Of a stretch of DNA of 64,000 nucleotides, positions 7,798 to 17,700 are shown piece after piece. The first letter of the stretch is position 1. Each line of letters starts with the position of its first letter. Position numbers and translations under genes: made by a program. The notes beneath the pieces are model-generated. The model had not been told where the DNA came from. It made no database searches and saw only the letters and a list, made by a program, of their open reading frames with translations. The DNA is from Flavobacteriales bacterium (GTDB taxonomy: Bacteria; Bacteroidota; Bacteroidia; Flavobacteriales_F; PHOS-HE28), in the NCBI GenBank assembly GCA_016700415.1, contig CP065018.1, positions 2,300,001-2,364,000 of the forward strand, written 5' to 3'.

Positions 7798-9156
7798 ATG
7801 TCCCGCAAACTTCTCTTAGAGCACATCGACAAACCGGGGATCCGCGGACTGGAGGCCTATCGAGCCAACGGCGGGTACCGCAGCGTGGAGAAGGCGTTGA
7901 AGTCCATGACACCGGAGGAGGTGTTGGAGGAAGTGAAGAAGAGCGGCCTTCGCGGTCGTGGCGGCGCTGGCTTTCCCGCAGGCCTGAAGTGGAGCTTCCT
8001 GGCAAAGCCCGAAGGCGTGCCCCGCCACTTGGTGGTGAACGCCGACGAGAGCGAGCCCGGCACGTTCAAGGACCGCTACCTGATGGAGCGCATCCCCCAC
8101 CTGCTGATAGAGGGGATCATCCCGAGCTGCTTCGCCATGGGCGCGAACACCTGTTACATCTATATCCGCGGCGAGTACTTCTTCGTCGCGCGGATCCTTG
8201 AGCAGGCCATCGCCGAGGCTTACGCGGCCGGCTGGTTAGGCAAGAACATCCTCGGCAGCGGCTTCGACCTCGACGTCCACGTCCATATGGGTGCTGGCGC
8301 ATACATCTGCGGAGAGGAAACAGCCCTGCTGGAAAGTCTCGAAGGCAAGCGTGGCAACCCGCGCATCAAGCCGCCGTTCCCGGCCGTGAAAGGCGTTTGG
8401 GGCAGGCCCACGGTGGTGAACAACGTGGAGACGATCTGCGCGGTGGTGCCCATCGTGAACGACGGCGGCGAGGAGTACGCCAAGATCGGCGTCGGCAAAA
8501 GCACCGGCACCAAGCTCATCAGCGCGGGCGGCCACGTGAACAAGCCCGGCGTTTATGAGATCGAGCTCGGCGTTCCGGTGGAGGAATTCCTCAACAGCGA
8601 TGAATACTGCGGTGGCATCAGCGGTGGAAGGCCCTTGAAAGCCTGCATCCCCGGCGGTAGCTCCGTACCCATTCTGCCTGCTGAACTGCTCTTCCGCACA
8701 GCGAAGTTCGAGACGCGCCTGATGACCTACGAGAGTCTCGGCGACGGCGGTTTCCAAACCGGCAGCATGCTCGGATCAGGCGGCTTCTACGTCTTCAACG
8801 ACACGGCGTGCATCGTGCGCAGCACTTGGAACCACTCACGTTTCTACCATCACGAAAGCTGTGGCCAGTGCAGTCCCTGCCGCGAAGGAACCGGCTGGAT
8901 GGAGAAGATCCTCTACCGCTTCGAGCACGGCCTCGCCCGCACCGACGACATCGATCTGCTGTGGGATGTGCAGCGGCGCATCGAAGGCAACACCATCTGC
9001 CCCTTCGGTGATGCGGCGGCATGGCCCGTGGCCGCTGCCATCCGCCATTTCCGCGACGAGTTCGAATACCACGCCACGCACCCCACCAAGGTGAAGGACC
9101 CGAAGCATTTCGAGAAGGAGCCGATGAAGCGGGTGGAGCGGTCGTACGCTGGCTGA
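7798..9156 (+). CDS. nuoF: NADH-quinone oxidoreductase subunit F (NADH/FMN-binding, 51 kDa)
   Basis: Binds NADH and FMN and carries cluster N3; it is the electron entry point of complex I. 452 residues from the ATG at 7798. An upstream extension exists in frame but runs through the repeat spacer and looks spurious. Motifs: GRGGAGFPAGLKW (NADH), NADESEPGTFKDR (FMN), GAYICGEETALLESLEGKRG, then the N3 ligands Cys355, Cys358, Cys361 (CGQCSPC) and Cys401 (NTICPFGD). Last nuo gene of this cluster: no nuoG follows, and the next gene is on the other strand. Confidence 0.97.
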   Translation: MSRKLLLEHIDKPGIRGLEAYRANGGYRSVEKALKSMTPEEVLEEVKKSGLRGRGGAGFPAGLKWSFLAKPEGVPRHLVVNADESEPGTFKDRYLMERIPHLLIEGIIPSCFAMGANTCYIYIRGEYFFVARILEQAIAEAYAAGWLGKNILGSGFDLDVHVHMGAGAYICGEETALLESLEGKRGNPRIKPPFPAVKGVWGRPTVVNNVETICAVVPIVNDGGEEYAKIGVGKSTGTKLISAGGHVNKPGVYEIELGVPVEEFLNSDEYCGGISGGRPLKACIPGGSSVPILPAELLFRTAKFETRLMTYESLGDGGFQTGSMLGSGGFYVFNDTACIVRSTWNHSRFYHHESCGQCSPCREGTGWMEKILYRFEHGLARTDDIDLLWDVQRRIEGNTICPFGDAAAWPVAAAIRHFRDEFEYHATHPTKVKDPKHFEKEPMKRVERSYAG

Positions 9157-9164
9157 GCCCCGTG

Positions 9165-9263
9165 TTTAGTTGTCAGTTGTCGGTTGTCAGGCTTGCCGCG
9201 ACGAAACGCTCCTTTCCTGAACTCTGCATTGCAGCCGGACAACTGACAACGAACAACTGACAA
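9165..9263. terminator. Long inverted repeat between nuoF and the convergent gene
   Basis: The left arm (9165-9190) is made of GTTGTCAGTTGTCGGTTGTC; the right arm (9237-9263) of GACAACTGACAACGAACAAC; about 46 bases between. The pairing is extensive but imperfect. It lies between two convergent genes, where a bidirectional terminator is expected. A second small hairpin, CCGCG-TAGT-CGCGG, is at 9272-9285, with AAAA on its right that reads as TTTT on the minus strand. Confidence 0.6.
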
Positions 9264-9292
9264 CCTCTTTGCCGCGTAGTCGCGGTAAAAAC

Positions 9293-11890
9293 TCAGAGCC
9301 TGTGCGCCAGCACCACGGACTTCCTGAACTTCTCCACGTTGCCGGCCAAGTCGTACGCCTCCATGTAAATGATGTACGGGCCGATGCGCGCGAGGTCGTT
9401 GCCGTCCATCATGCCGTCCCAGGAGACCGCTCCACTGGTGCCCAATAGCTCGTTGTCCATCAGCGTGCGCACTTCGCGGCCTGCGAGATCGAAGACTTTC
9501 ATGGTGCCTACGAAACCCGGCTCATCGAACTGGTAGGCGATGGTGAGCATGTCCTGGTATCCGTCATTGTCCGGAGAGAAGATGGCGGGGTCGATGGTGA
9601 TCTTACCCCGTGCCTCCGGCGCCGGGGCATACTGTGAATTTTTATAGCCCGGCGTGGCGAAATTCACATCCTCTGCCGCGCTGTGCCAGTTGCTGTTATC
9701 GCTGGTGGGCCGGTCCGGGTCAACGCGTTCCAAGCTCACCCCGTCCACGCTTTTCAGCAGGGCGAACTGGAGGTCGTCGCTGTAGTTGAAGAGGTCGAGG
9801 GTATCGCCTGAAGCTCCTAGAAAAACGACCCTTCCACTGCCGTTGTTGAAGGTTGGCAGAGCCATTTGCAACATCCGGTCGGCATGGCCCAAGGGATAAT
9901 TGGCCAGCACATCGGCCGTGTTGGACGCGATGGCCACATATTGCCCGGGCATCAGCAGGTACGCATCCGCCGTGATCAAACGCTGGTCCGCATTGATATT
10001 GGACAATTGCAGCCCGGCCAAACTCACCACCTTCTGCGAGCGGTTGTACAGCTCCACAAAGTCGCTGCCGCTGCCGCGCGGGTCGTACAGGAGCTCGTTG
10101 ATCACCACATCGCCGGCCATGATCGGTTCCGGCAACGCGAATGTCGCTGTGTTACCAGTGCCGATCGCGTTGCCTGGGCAGTCACTCACCCCGGTAATGG
10201 TGATCGTTTGTAACTGGCCTTCCACCAGCTCCGTGGCCAAGGTGAGGCGCACCCGGTCCGGCGCGATCACGGCCACATTGATGATGTCGATAGCTGGGTC
10301 GATCACGTATGAGCCCGACAGCAAGGATGCGGCATCCATCGTCTCGCTGAAGAGCAGTTCAACGGTGACGCTGTCGATCACGTATACCTGTGAAAGTGTC
10401 GGGGGAACGGTGTCGGTCAAGATCGCGAACACACTGTTCTGCACGCCAGGTGTACCTCCGGCAGATGCCGTGGAGGCTGTCCAATTGCTCACACTTGAGC
10501 AAGGCGTGAACGGGTCGATCCGTTCCAACGACCATCCACCACTGCTCTTTGCCGGGTCATTGTACCAGGTGGAGGAATAGGTGACCGCATCGATCGTGAC
10601 ATTGCTGGCATCCCAAAGCTCCATTGCGTCGCCGTCATTGTTCAACGAAGGGAAGGACGGTACGCCGACCACCGTTCCGAAGCCTGTGAACAATGCCGCA
10701 TTGGATGTGCTGGTCAGGATAACGAAGCCGCCCGGTGTGATCTGCACGGCAGGTAAGGTGCCGACGGAACTGCCATCGGTGATCTTCCAGCCTGTAAGAT
10801 CGAAGGTCTGGTCGGTGGTGGTATTGAATAGCTCCACGAACTCCGCGTTCGGAAGGCCCACCGCAGGATCCGGGTCCGGCATCAACTCGTTCATGATCAC
10901 ATCACCGGGCATGGCGGGCGTGGTCATGGAGTAAGTGAAGTTCACGGTACCGTTCGCGATGGCATTTCCCGAAAGGTCCTCCACGCCGTTCACAGTGAGG
11001 GTGTTCGTGGTACCGTTCTGCATCGCTGATGTAAGAGTGAGATGCACCAGAGCAAGGTTGGATGCATCCCTCGACGCCGCAGCGATACTGTTGAAAGGGA
11101 TCAAGACGTAGTTATTGGTGTTCTCGGCGGAAGTCTGTTCCACCGGCTCATTGAAGAGCAGGTCCACATGCTGGTCGTCCGTCACTGTTGCGGAAACGAT
11201 GGCGGGCGCTGTGGTGTCAAGAATGATGGGACCTGCGGTGAAGTCGTCAAAAAAGTGGTTGTTCACCGCGGTTGCTGCTGTGCTCTGCACGATACGAACG
11301 CCGAAATAGGAGCTGGTGGTGATGCTCGCATCCGTTGCCGCACCGGCGTTCACGTAGGTGCCCATGTTGCCATCGTCGTAGAACAAAGTCCATTGGTCCG
11401 CCGGGTCGCGCGTTACCTTGATGCGGAACGGATTGTCCGTGCTGCTGTTCACGATGCCGTCCGGGCTGGCGACCAACAAACTGGCGGTTCCCCCGCTCAT
11501 CTTGTTCAGCACCACATGGTCGGCAGTCTCACCGATGCGTACGAAATATCCGTTCGCGGGCGTGGCCAAACTTTGCACGTCGCTCATCAGGTACACGTCC
11601 ACATAATTCGCTCCGGAGGTCGAGAATTTCAGGTTCACAAAAAACTCCCATTGTGCGTTCGCAGCCAGCGTGGAAGGTGTGCTCAGGTAGTAGGAGGCCG
11701 CCAACGGAAGGGGGCCTGTATTCGAGCGCAGCTGCCCGGCATCAACGGTGAACAGCGCGTCATCGCCGCTCCAAGCCGGGTTCGCGGTGAAGTTCCCGTC
11801 GCTGAGATCGTCGGTGAACTGGGCCTGTGCGGAAAGGCCGATGAGGAATGCGGCCGCCAAGGGCTGCCAAGTTCGGATCAGGAGGGACAT
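9293..11890 (-). CDS. Secreted lamin-tail-domain surface protein
   Basis: 865 residues; the start at 11890 gives a clear signal peptide (MSLLIRTWQPLAAAFLIGLSAQA), whereas the longer frame would place it internally. Order of regions: a laminin-G-like N-terminal segment (about 25-225), an SbsA-type Ig-like domain beginning DTTAPAIVSATVTDDQHVDL, a first lamin-tail domain (NAEFVELFNTTTDQTFDLTG), a second Ig-like domain (DTVPPTLSQVYVIDS), a second lamin-tail domain (DFVELYNRSQKVVSLAGLQL) and a FlgD-like C-terminal Ig domain (FSPDNDGYQDMLTIAY...). It lacks an obvious type A sorting tail; the C-terminal domain may serve instead. Probably exported and surface-attached; partner unknown. Confidence 0.8.
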   Translation of the reverse strand: MSLLIRTWQPLAAAFLIGLSAQAQFTDDLSDGNFTANPAWSGDDALFTVDAGQLRSNTGPLPLAASYYLSTPSTLAANAQWEFFVNLKFSTSGANYVDVYLMSDVQSLATPANGYFVRIGETADHVVLNKMSGGTASLLVASPDGIVNSSTDNPFRIKVTRDPADQWTLFYDDGNMGTYVNAGAATDASITTSSYFGVRIVQSTAATAVNNHFFDDFTAGPIILDTTAPAIVSATVTDDQHVDLLFNEPVEQTSAENTNNYVLIPFNSIAAASRDASNLALVHLTLTSAMQNGTTNTLTVNGVEDLSGNAIANGTVNFTYSMTTPAMPGDVIMNELMPDPDPAVGLPNAEFVELFNTTTDQTFDLTGWKITDGSSVGTLPAVQITPGGFVILTSTSNAALFTGFGTVVGVPSFPSLNNDGDAMELWDASNVTIDAVTYSSTWYNDPAKSSGGWSLERIDPFTPCSSVSNWTASTASAGGTPGVQNSVFAILTDTVPPTLSQVYVIDSVTVELLFSETMDAASLLSGSYVIDPAIDIINVAVIAPDRVRLTLATELVEGQLQTITITGVSDCPGNAIGTGNTATFALPEPIMAGDVVINELLYDPRGSGSDFVELYNRSQKVVSLAGLQLSNINADQRLITADAYLLMPGQYVAIASNTADVLANYPLGHADRMLQMALPTFNNGSGRVVFLGASGDTLDLFNYSDDLQFALLKSVDGVSLERVDPDRPTSDNSNWHSAAEDVNFATPGYKNSQYAPAPEARGKITIDPAIFSPDNDGYQDMLTIAYQFDEPGFVGTMKVFDLAGREVRTLMDNELLGTSGAVSWDGMMDGNDLARIGPYIIYMEAYDLAGNVEKFRKSVVLAHRL

Positions 11891-11918
11891 GTGGACCAAG
11901 TAAAGGAAGGAAAGGTAG

Positions 11919-11926
11919 TAGTTTTG
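11919..11926 (+). promoter_or_regulatory. Promoter -7 box for asd
   Basis: TAGTTTTG fits TAnnTTTG and ends 24 bases before the asd ATG, in the 60-base divergent gap. No clear -33 TTG is present, so activity is inferred from the box alone. Confidence 0.45.
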
Positions 11927-11950
11927 TAAGCTGACAAAGAAACAGGGGAA

Positions 11951-12979
11951 ATGAAGGTCGCGGTAGTGGGAGCCACCGGCATGGTAGGCGGTGTGATGCT
12001 GCAGGTGCTGGAGGAGCGTTTGGCGGGTCAAGTTGACCTGCTCCTTCCGGTAGCTTCCACAGGCAGTGTCGGGAAAACCGTGCAATTCAAGGGTAAGGAG
12101 ATATCCGTGATCGGCATGGCCGAAGCGGTGAAAGTCAAGCCTGATCTGGCCCTGTTCTCCGCCGGTGGCGGCACCTCATTGGAATGGGCACCGAAGTTCG
12201 CCGAGGCGGGAACGATCGTGATCGACAACAGCAGTGCTTGGCGGATGGATGAAAACAAGCTGTTGGTCGTTCCGGAGATCAATGGCAAACTGCTCGCTTC
12301 AGCGGACTTTTCCAAGGGCGGCATTATCGCTAATCCCAATTGCAGCACCATCCAGCTCGTAATGGCCTTGGCCCCCCTGCACGCCCGATACACCGTGGAG
12401 CGCGTGGTGGTGAGCACCTACCAGAGCGTCACCGGAACCGGCATGAAAGCCGTGCAGCAATTGGAGGATGAACGCAACGGGCGGGAAGGCGAACGGGCGT
12501 ATCCCTACCCCATCAACGGCAATGTGCTGGCGCGTTGCGACGAGTTCCTGGACAACGGCTATACTAAGGAGGAGATGAAGCTGACGTGGGAGACGAAGAA
12601 GATCCTTGACCCTGCGATCCGCGTTACAGCCACCGCAGTGCGTGTTCCCGTTACCGGTGGCCACAGCGAGGCGGTGAACGTGCAGTTCGCGAACGACTTC
12701 GACATCGCCGAGGTGCGCCAGTTGTTGAGCGATGCCCAAGGCATAGAGTTGGTGGACAACCCCGACATGGATGCCTACCCAATGCCACTTCACGCCAAAG
12801 GGAAAGACTCCGTTTTCGTGGGACGGTTACGCCGCGATGAAAGCCAGCCCAACACGTTGAACATGTGGGTGGTGGCGGACAACCTGCGGAAAGGTGCGTC
12901 CACGAATGCGGTGCAGATAGCAGAGATGCTGGTGGCGAACGGAGTTTTTAAGAAAGCAGAGAAGATCAGCCGATGCTAA
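11951..12979 (+). CDS. asd: Aspartate-semialdehyde dehydrogenase
   Basis: NADPH-dependent reduction of aspartyl-phosphate to aspartate semialdehyde, the branch point to lysine/diaminopimelate, threonine and methionine. 342 residues. It begins with the Rossmann motif VAVVGATGMVGGVMLQVL; the catalytic cysteine is Cys131 in NPNCSTIQLVMAL; STYQSVTGTGMKAV and the substrate-site histidine in VPVTGGHSEAVNV follow. Single gene between divergent and convergent neighbours, with its own likely promoter and a downstream inverted repeat. Confidence 0.97.
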   Translation: MKVAVVGATGMVGGVMLQVLEERLAGQVDLLLPVASTGSVGKTVQFKGKEISVIGMAEAVKVKPDLALFSAGGGTSLEWAPKFAEAGTIVIDNSSAWRMDENKLLVVPEINGKLLASADFSKGGIIANPNCSTIQLVMALAPLHARYTVERVVVSTYQSVTGTGMKAVQQLEDERNGREGERAYPYPINGNVLARCDEFLDNGYTKEEMKLTWETKKILDPAIRVTATAVRVPVTGGHSEAVNVQFANDFDIAEVRQLLSDAQGIELVDNPDMDAYPMPLHAKGKDSVFVGRLRRDESQPNTLNMWVVADNLRKGASTNAVQIAEMLVANGVFKKAEKISRC

Positions 12980-12980
12980 G

Positions 12981-13046
12981 GATTAGCTGATTAGCTGATG
13001 GAGGTGCTCGGAGCGGCCATCAGCTAATCGCCACATCAGCTAATCG
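12981..13046. terminator. Inverted repeat between asd and lspA
   Basis: GATTAGCTGATTAGCTGATGG (12981-13001) pairs with CCATCAGCTAATC (13018-13030), and a second CATCAGCTAATC follows (13034-13045). The right part runs into the last codons of lspA on the opposite strand. It probably ends transcription of the two convergent units. Confidence 0.6.
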
Positions 13047-13683
13047 ACCCGGAAGCCCCCGGCTTCTCCGCCTTGCGCATCCGGCGTTCCTCGGAGTTCT
13101 GTACGAGGATCAACATCACCACGCCCACGCTGATGGCAGCGTCTGCGATGTTGAACACCGGCCGGAAGAACTCGTACTCCTCACCGCCCCAAATGGGCAG
13201 CCAATGCGGGAAATGGCCATGGGCCAAGGGAAAGTAGAACATGTCCACCACGGCACCGTGCAGGAAGGAAGCGTAGCCGCCTTCAATAGGGAAGAGCACC
13301 GCCTTTTGGAACGGTGTGCTCGCGTCAAAGATCAGCCCGTAGAACGCGCTGTCTATGATGTTGCCCATGGCACCGGCGAAGATCAACGACAGGCTCACCA
13401 CGAGCCCTGTTCCGCGCTTGGCCTTGACCGCCTTCCACAAGAGATAGCCGATCCCTACCACGGCCACCATGCGGAAAAGCGTAAGGGCCACCTTGCCGAA
13501 CTCACCACCGAACTCCAGCCCGAAGGCCATGCCCTTGTTCTCCACGAACTGGAGATAGGCCCATGTGTGCCCTTGCCCGAAAAGCGGGACGGATTCCCCC
13601 AAGAAGAAGCCGAGCTTCACCCAGAACTTCAAGGCTTGGTCGGCCACTAGGACCGCCAGAATGATCAGAATGGGACGCTTCAC
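13036..13683 (-). CDS. lspA: Lipoprotein signal peptidase (signal peptidase II)
   Basis: Inner-membrane aspartyl protease that removes the signal peptide of prolipoproteins after lipidation. 215 residues, longer than the usual 160-170 because of an insert between helices 3 and 4 (about 125-165), common in Bacteroidota. Four membrane helices. The catalytic aspartates are in GAMGNIIDSAFYG and FNIADAAISVG. Last gene of the ileS - DksA-like - lspA operon, 16 bases after the preceding gene. Its clients here include the lipoproteins at 32396, 37072 and 55231. Confidence 0.95.
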   Translation of the reverse strand: MKRPILIILAVLVADQALKFWVKLGFFLGESVPLFGQGHTWAYLQFVENKGMAFGLEFGGEFGKVALTLFRMVAVVGIGYLLWKAVKAKRGTGLVVSLSLIFAGAMGNIIDSAFYGLIFDASTPFQKAVLFPIEGGYASFLHGAVVDMFYFPLAHGHFPHWLPIWGGEEYEFFRPVFNIADAAISVGVVMLILVQNSEERRMRKAEKPGASGSIS

Positions 13684-13699
13684 GGAACGAAGGCGGGCC

Positions 13700-14701
13700 T
13701 CAGTTGCTCATTTGCTGCTTGGCCTCGATGCTCAAGGTGGCATGGGGGACCAAACGCAGGCGCTCTTTGCTGATCAACTTACCGGTGACGCGGCAGATGC
13801 CGTATGTCTTGTTGCGGATCCGCAGCAGCGCATCCTCCAGGTGTTTGATGAACTTCTCTTGACGACCGGCCAGCTGAGCGGTCTCCTCGCGGCCGAGGGT
13901 CTCGCTACCATCCTCGATCATCTTGAACGAGGGGCTGGTGTCCTCCGTACCGTTGTTGTCGGTGTTGGCCAGCGTTTGTTTCAGCAGGTCATAGTCCTTG
14001 CGGGCTTCCTCCAGCTTGTTGTTGATGATGCTGCGGAACTCTTCCAGGTCCTGGTCCGTGTATCGGGTCTTGTCGCCGGCTTCCAGCGTGCTCACCTGCT
14101 TCTTCACCATGGGCGTGACGCGGGGCATGCTCGGCCCCACACCTTGGGTGACCAGGGGTTTTGCCGGTGCTTTGGGTTCGGGCTTCGCCTTGGCACGCTT
14201 TCGCGCTTTCGGCTTGGGTGCCGCTTTGGGGGGTGCTGCTTTGGGGGCGGGTGCCGCTACGACCTTCTTGGCCGGGGCCTTGGGGGCGACCTGCTTGGCA
14301 GCGGCTTTCTTCACCGGTTTGGTGGCTGCTACTTTCTTGGCTGGCTTGGCCACGGCTTTCTTTACCGGCTTAGCGGCGGCTTTCTTCACCGGCTTGGTCG
14401 CTGCTTTCTTCGCCGCTACCTTCTTGGCAGCGGGCTTTACGGACGTCTTCTTCACGGTCTTCGGAGCTTTCTTCACCGCCTTGGCGGTTGCTTTGGTTTT
14501 TACGTTGGCTGCTTTCTTCGCTGGTGCGGCTTTTTTCACCGCAGCCTTCTTAGCTGGAGCAGTCTTTTTCGCCGCTGCCTTTTTGGCGACGGGTTTCTTC
14601 GCTGGGGCCTTTGGCGCAACTTTTTTCACGGCCGCCTTTTTCACGGGCTTTTTGACGGCTGGCTTTTTAGCTGCCTTGGAAGTGGGCTTTTTTGTTGCCA
14701 T
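13700..14701 (-). CDS. DksA/TraR-family protein with a long histone-H1-like Lys/Ala/Pro N-terminal tail
   Basis: 333 residues. Residues 1 to about 185 are a low-complexity tail of KKAA, KKPV and KKAAPAKK-type repeats, highly basic like histone H1 or bacterial H1-like nucleoid proteins. Residues about 200-333 form a helical hairpin and C-terminus of the DksA/TraR type (YTDQDLEEFRSIINNKLEEA, then YGICRVTGKLISKERLRLVP). Only one cysteine of the zinc finger remains, as in the degenerate Bacteroidota branch. Family knowledge suggests binding to RNA polymerase; the tail suggests DNA binding or compaction. It sits between ileS and lspA, the usual place for the short DksA-like gene, so the odd feature is the tail. 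Confidence 0.85.
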   Translation of the reverse strand: MATKKPTSKAAKKPAVKKPVKKAAVKKVAPKAPAKKPVAKKAAAKKTAPAKKAAVKKAAPAKKAANVKTKATAKAVKKAPKTVKKTSVKPAAKKVAAKKAATKPVKKAAAKPVKKAVAKPAKKVAATKPVKKAAAKQVAPKAPAKKVVAAPAPKAAPPKAAPKPKARKRAKAKPEPKAPAKPLVTQGVGPSMPRVTPMVKKQVSTLEAGDKTRYTDQDLEEFRSIINNKLEEARKDYDLLKQTLANTDNNGTEDTSPSFKMIEDGSETLGREETAQLAGRQEKFIKHLEDALLRIRNKTYGICRVTGKLISKERLRLVPHATLSIEAKQQMSN

Positions 14702-14750
14702 TGCAGGACCCCTTTTGAATTTGGTCCGCGAATATAGTCAATTTTGAGGC

Positions 14751-17700
14751 TCACTTGACCGCTTTGGCCAAGGCCAGCAAGCACTTCCCGGCACCTTCCA
14801 GATCCACCTCGACCGGCGTACCGAAGGCAGGGTCCAGTTCCAACACAAGTAGCTGGTTTTCAGCGGTCAACGCCAGCGTTTCGGCCAAAATATGCCCGGC
14901 ATGCGCCTTCACGGCCTGCTCAAAAGGCCCTCCCCCGTTCCGCTGGATGTGCAGCTCGATCCGGTCCGTCACCTCCAATCCGCTCTCTTTCCGCAGGGTT
15001 TGGATGCGGCTCACCAGCTCGCGGGCCATGCCTTCCTGAAACAGTTCATCGTCCAACGTGATGTCCAAGGCCACGGTCAAGCCGCCCTCGGAAGCCACGC
15101 TCAGGCCCGGCACGTAATCGGCGGAAATCTCCACTTCTTCCAGTAGGATCTCCAACGGTCCGTCGTCCAGATCGAGCGTGATGCGGCCCTCTCTTTCCAG
15201 TTCGGCAATGCGGTCCTGATCGAAACCATTGATGGCGGCAGCGGCCGATTTCATCCGCTTTCCAAGCCGTGCACCGAGCTTCTTGAAGTCGGGCTTGATC
15301 TTCTTCGTGAGTTTGCTTTCGCTGGGATCGAGCATCACCAGTTCCTTCACGTTCACTTCGCTGAGCACCAGGTCGCGGATGGCTTCGAGGTCGCTGCGCA
15401 TGGCATCGTCCAGCGCGGGCACCATCATTTTCCGCAGCGGCTGCCGCACACGGTGGCCTTCCTTCTTGCGGATGGAAAGCACCAGTGAGGTAAGTCTTTG
15501 CGCCAATGCCGTGCGCTTCTCCAGCACGGTGTCGATCAAGGACTTATCCGCCTTCGGCCAGTCGCTCAGGTGGACGCTTCCTCCGGTAAGGTCGCGGTAG
15601 AGCCGGTCGCTGAAAAAGGGTGCGATGGGTGCGCTGAGCATCGCCACAACTTCGAGGCAGCGGTGCAGCGTTTGGAACGCCGCCAGTTTGTCAGACCCCC
15701 GAGCGGAGCCGAGGGGTTCACCTTTCCAGAAGCGGCGTCGGTTCAGGCGGACGTACCAGTTGCTGAGGTCCTCCACCACGAAATCCTGGATGGCGCGTGC
15801 GGCCTGCGTGGGCTCGTAGGTGTCGTAGGCTTCCTGGACTTGGACGAGGAGGCTGTTCAAGCGCGAAAGCACCCAGCGGTCCATCTCGGTGCGCTTCGCC
15901 ATGGGCACCGGGGCGGTCTTCACATCGAAACCGTCGATATTGGCGTAGAGCGCGAAGAAGCCGTAGGTGTTGAAGAGCGCGCGGAAGAATTTGCGCTGCA
16001 CTTCGGTGATGCCCTCGGCGTCGAACTTCAGGTTGTCCCAGGGCTGCGCGTTGCTGATCATATACCAGCGCACGGCATCGGCCCCGTAGGCGTCCAGCGT
16101 CTTGAACGGGTCCACGGCGTTGCCGAGGCGCTTGCTCATCTTCTGGCCGTTCTTGTCCAGCACCAGACCGTTGCTCACCACGGCCTTGTAGGCCACCTGG
16201 TCGAACACGAGCGTGCTGATGGCGTGCATGGTGTAGAACCAACCGCGCGTCTGGTCCACGCCCTCGGCGATGAAATCCGCCGGATAGCTCACGTCGAAGG
16301 GCGCGTTGAACGGACGCGGATCGTTGGCCTTCAGTTTTTCGTAGTCGAGGCCCCATTGCGCGTAGGGCATGCTGCCGCTGTCGAACCACACGTCAATGAG
16401 GTCGCTCTCGCGCTTCATCGGCTTGCCGCCCGGACTTACCAGCGTGATGCGGTCCACGTAAGGTTTGTGCAGATCGATGGCATCATACTGCGCTGCGGAA
16501 GGATGTTCCGTGTCGAAGTTCTTAAGCGGATCCTCGGTCATCACACCGGCCTTGATGGCGCGTTCGATCTCCGTTTTCAACTGCGCGAGGGTACCAATGC
16601 ATAACTCCTCATCGCCATCCGCAGTGCGCCAGATGGGCAACGGGATCCCCCAGTAGCGGCTGCGGCTGAGGTTCCAGTCCTGCAGGTTCTCCAGCCAGTT
16701 GCCGAAGCGGCCCGTGCCGGTGCTTTCAGGCTTCCACGTGATGGTCTTGTTCAGCTCCACCATGCGCTCCTTCTTGGCGGTGCTGCGCACGAACCAGCTG
16801 TCCAACGGGTAGTAGAGGATCGGCTTGTCGGTGCGCCAGCAATGCGGATAGTTGTGCTCGTACTTCTCCACTTTGAAAGCGCGGCCCATCTCCTTCAGCA
16901 GGATGGCGATCTCCACGTCCACGCTCTTCTCCGGCGCGGTGCCATCGGGGTAGTATTCGTTCTTCACATACTTCCCGGCGAAGGAGCCCATCTCCTTGAT
17001 GAACCGGCCTTGCAGATCAACCAACGTGAGCGATCCGATGCCGTGCTGACGTGCGACGCGCATGTCGTCCGCACCGAAGCTGGGTGCGGTGTGTACCACG
17101 CCGGTGCCGTCCTCGGTAGTCACGAAATCGCCGCCGATCACCTTGAATGCGTCGCCGTCATTGGGCTGCGCGAAATCCAGCAATTGCTCGTAGCGGATGC
17201 CTTCCAACTGGTGGCCATAGAACTCGCCATCGATGGTCCACGGGATGTTCTTGCCGTCGCCTTTGTAGTCATCGATGGAGGCGTCCTTGTTCTTCTCGTT
17301 GAAGTACGCTGAGACGCGCGACTTCGCCAGCACCACGGTGTTCGGCTCGTGCGTGTACGGGTTGAAGGTCTTGATCCGCACATACTCCAACTTCGGCCCA
17401 ACGGTAAGCGCGGTGTTGCTGGGCAGTGTCCACGGCGTAGTGGTCCAAGCAAGGATGAAAACATCGCCAAATGGATCGGTGAAGAGGAACTCACTGTTCT
17501 CATCCTCCTTCACCTTGAACATGGCCACGGCGGTCGTGTCCTTCATCGGCTTGTAGGTGCCGGGCTGATTGAGCTCGTGGCTGCTGAGGCCGGTGCCCGC
17601 GGCGGGCGAATACGGCTGGATGGTGTAGCCCTTGTACAAGAGGTCCTTTTCGTGCAGCTGCTTCAACAGCCACCACACGCTTTCGATGTAGGGCGTCTTG

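Noticed and set aside
9900..10580. Plus-strand frames (226 and 115 residues) inside the lamin-tail gene
   Set aside because: Lie opposite a protein with clear domains; no motif or start signal.
13565..14737. 390-residue and 249-residue plus-strand frames opposite the DksA-like gene
   Set aside because: Glycine/arginine/leucine- or alanine/phenylalanine-rich mirror images of the Lys/Ala repeat; no real domain.
15498..16604. 368-residue plus-strand frame opposite ileS
   Set aside because: Mirror frame of a real synthetase; no recognisable family.
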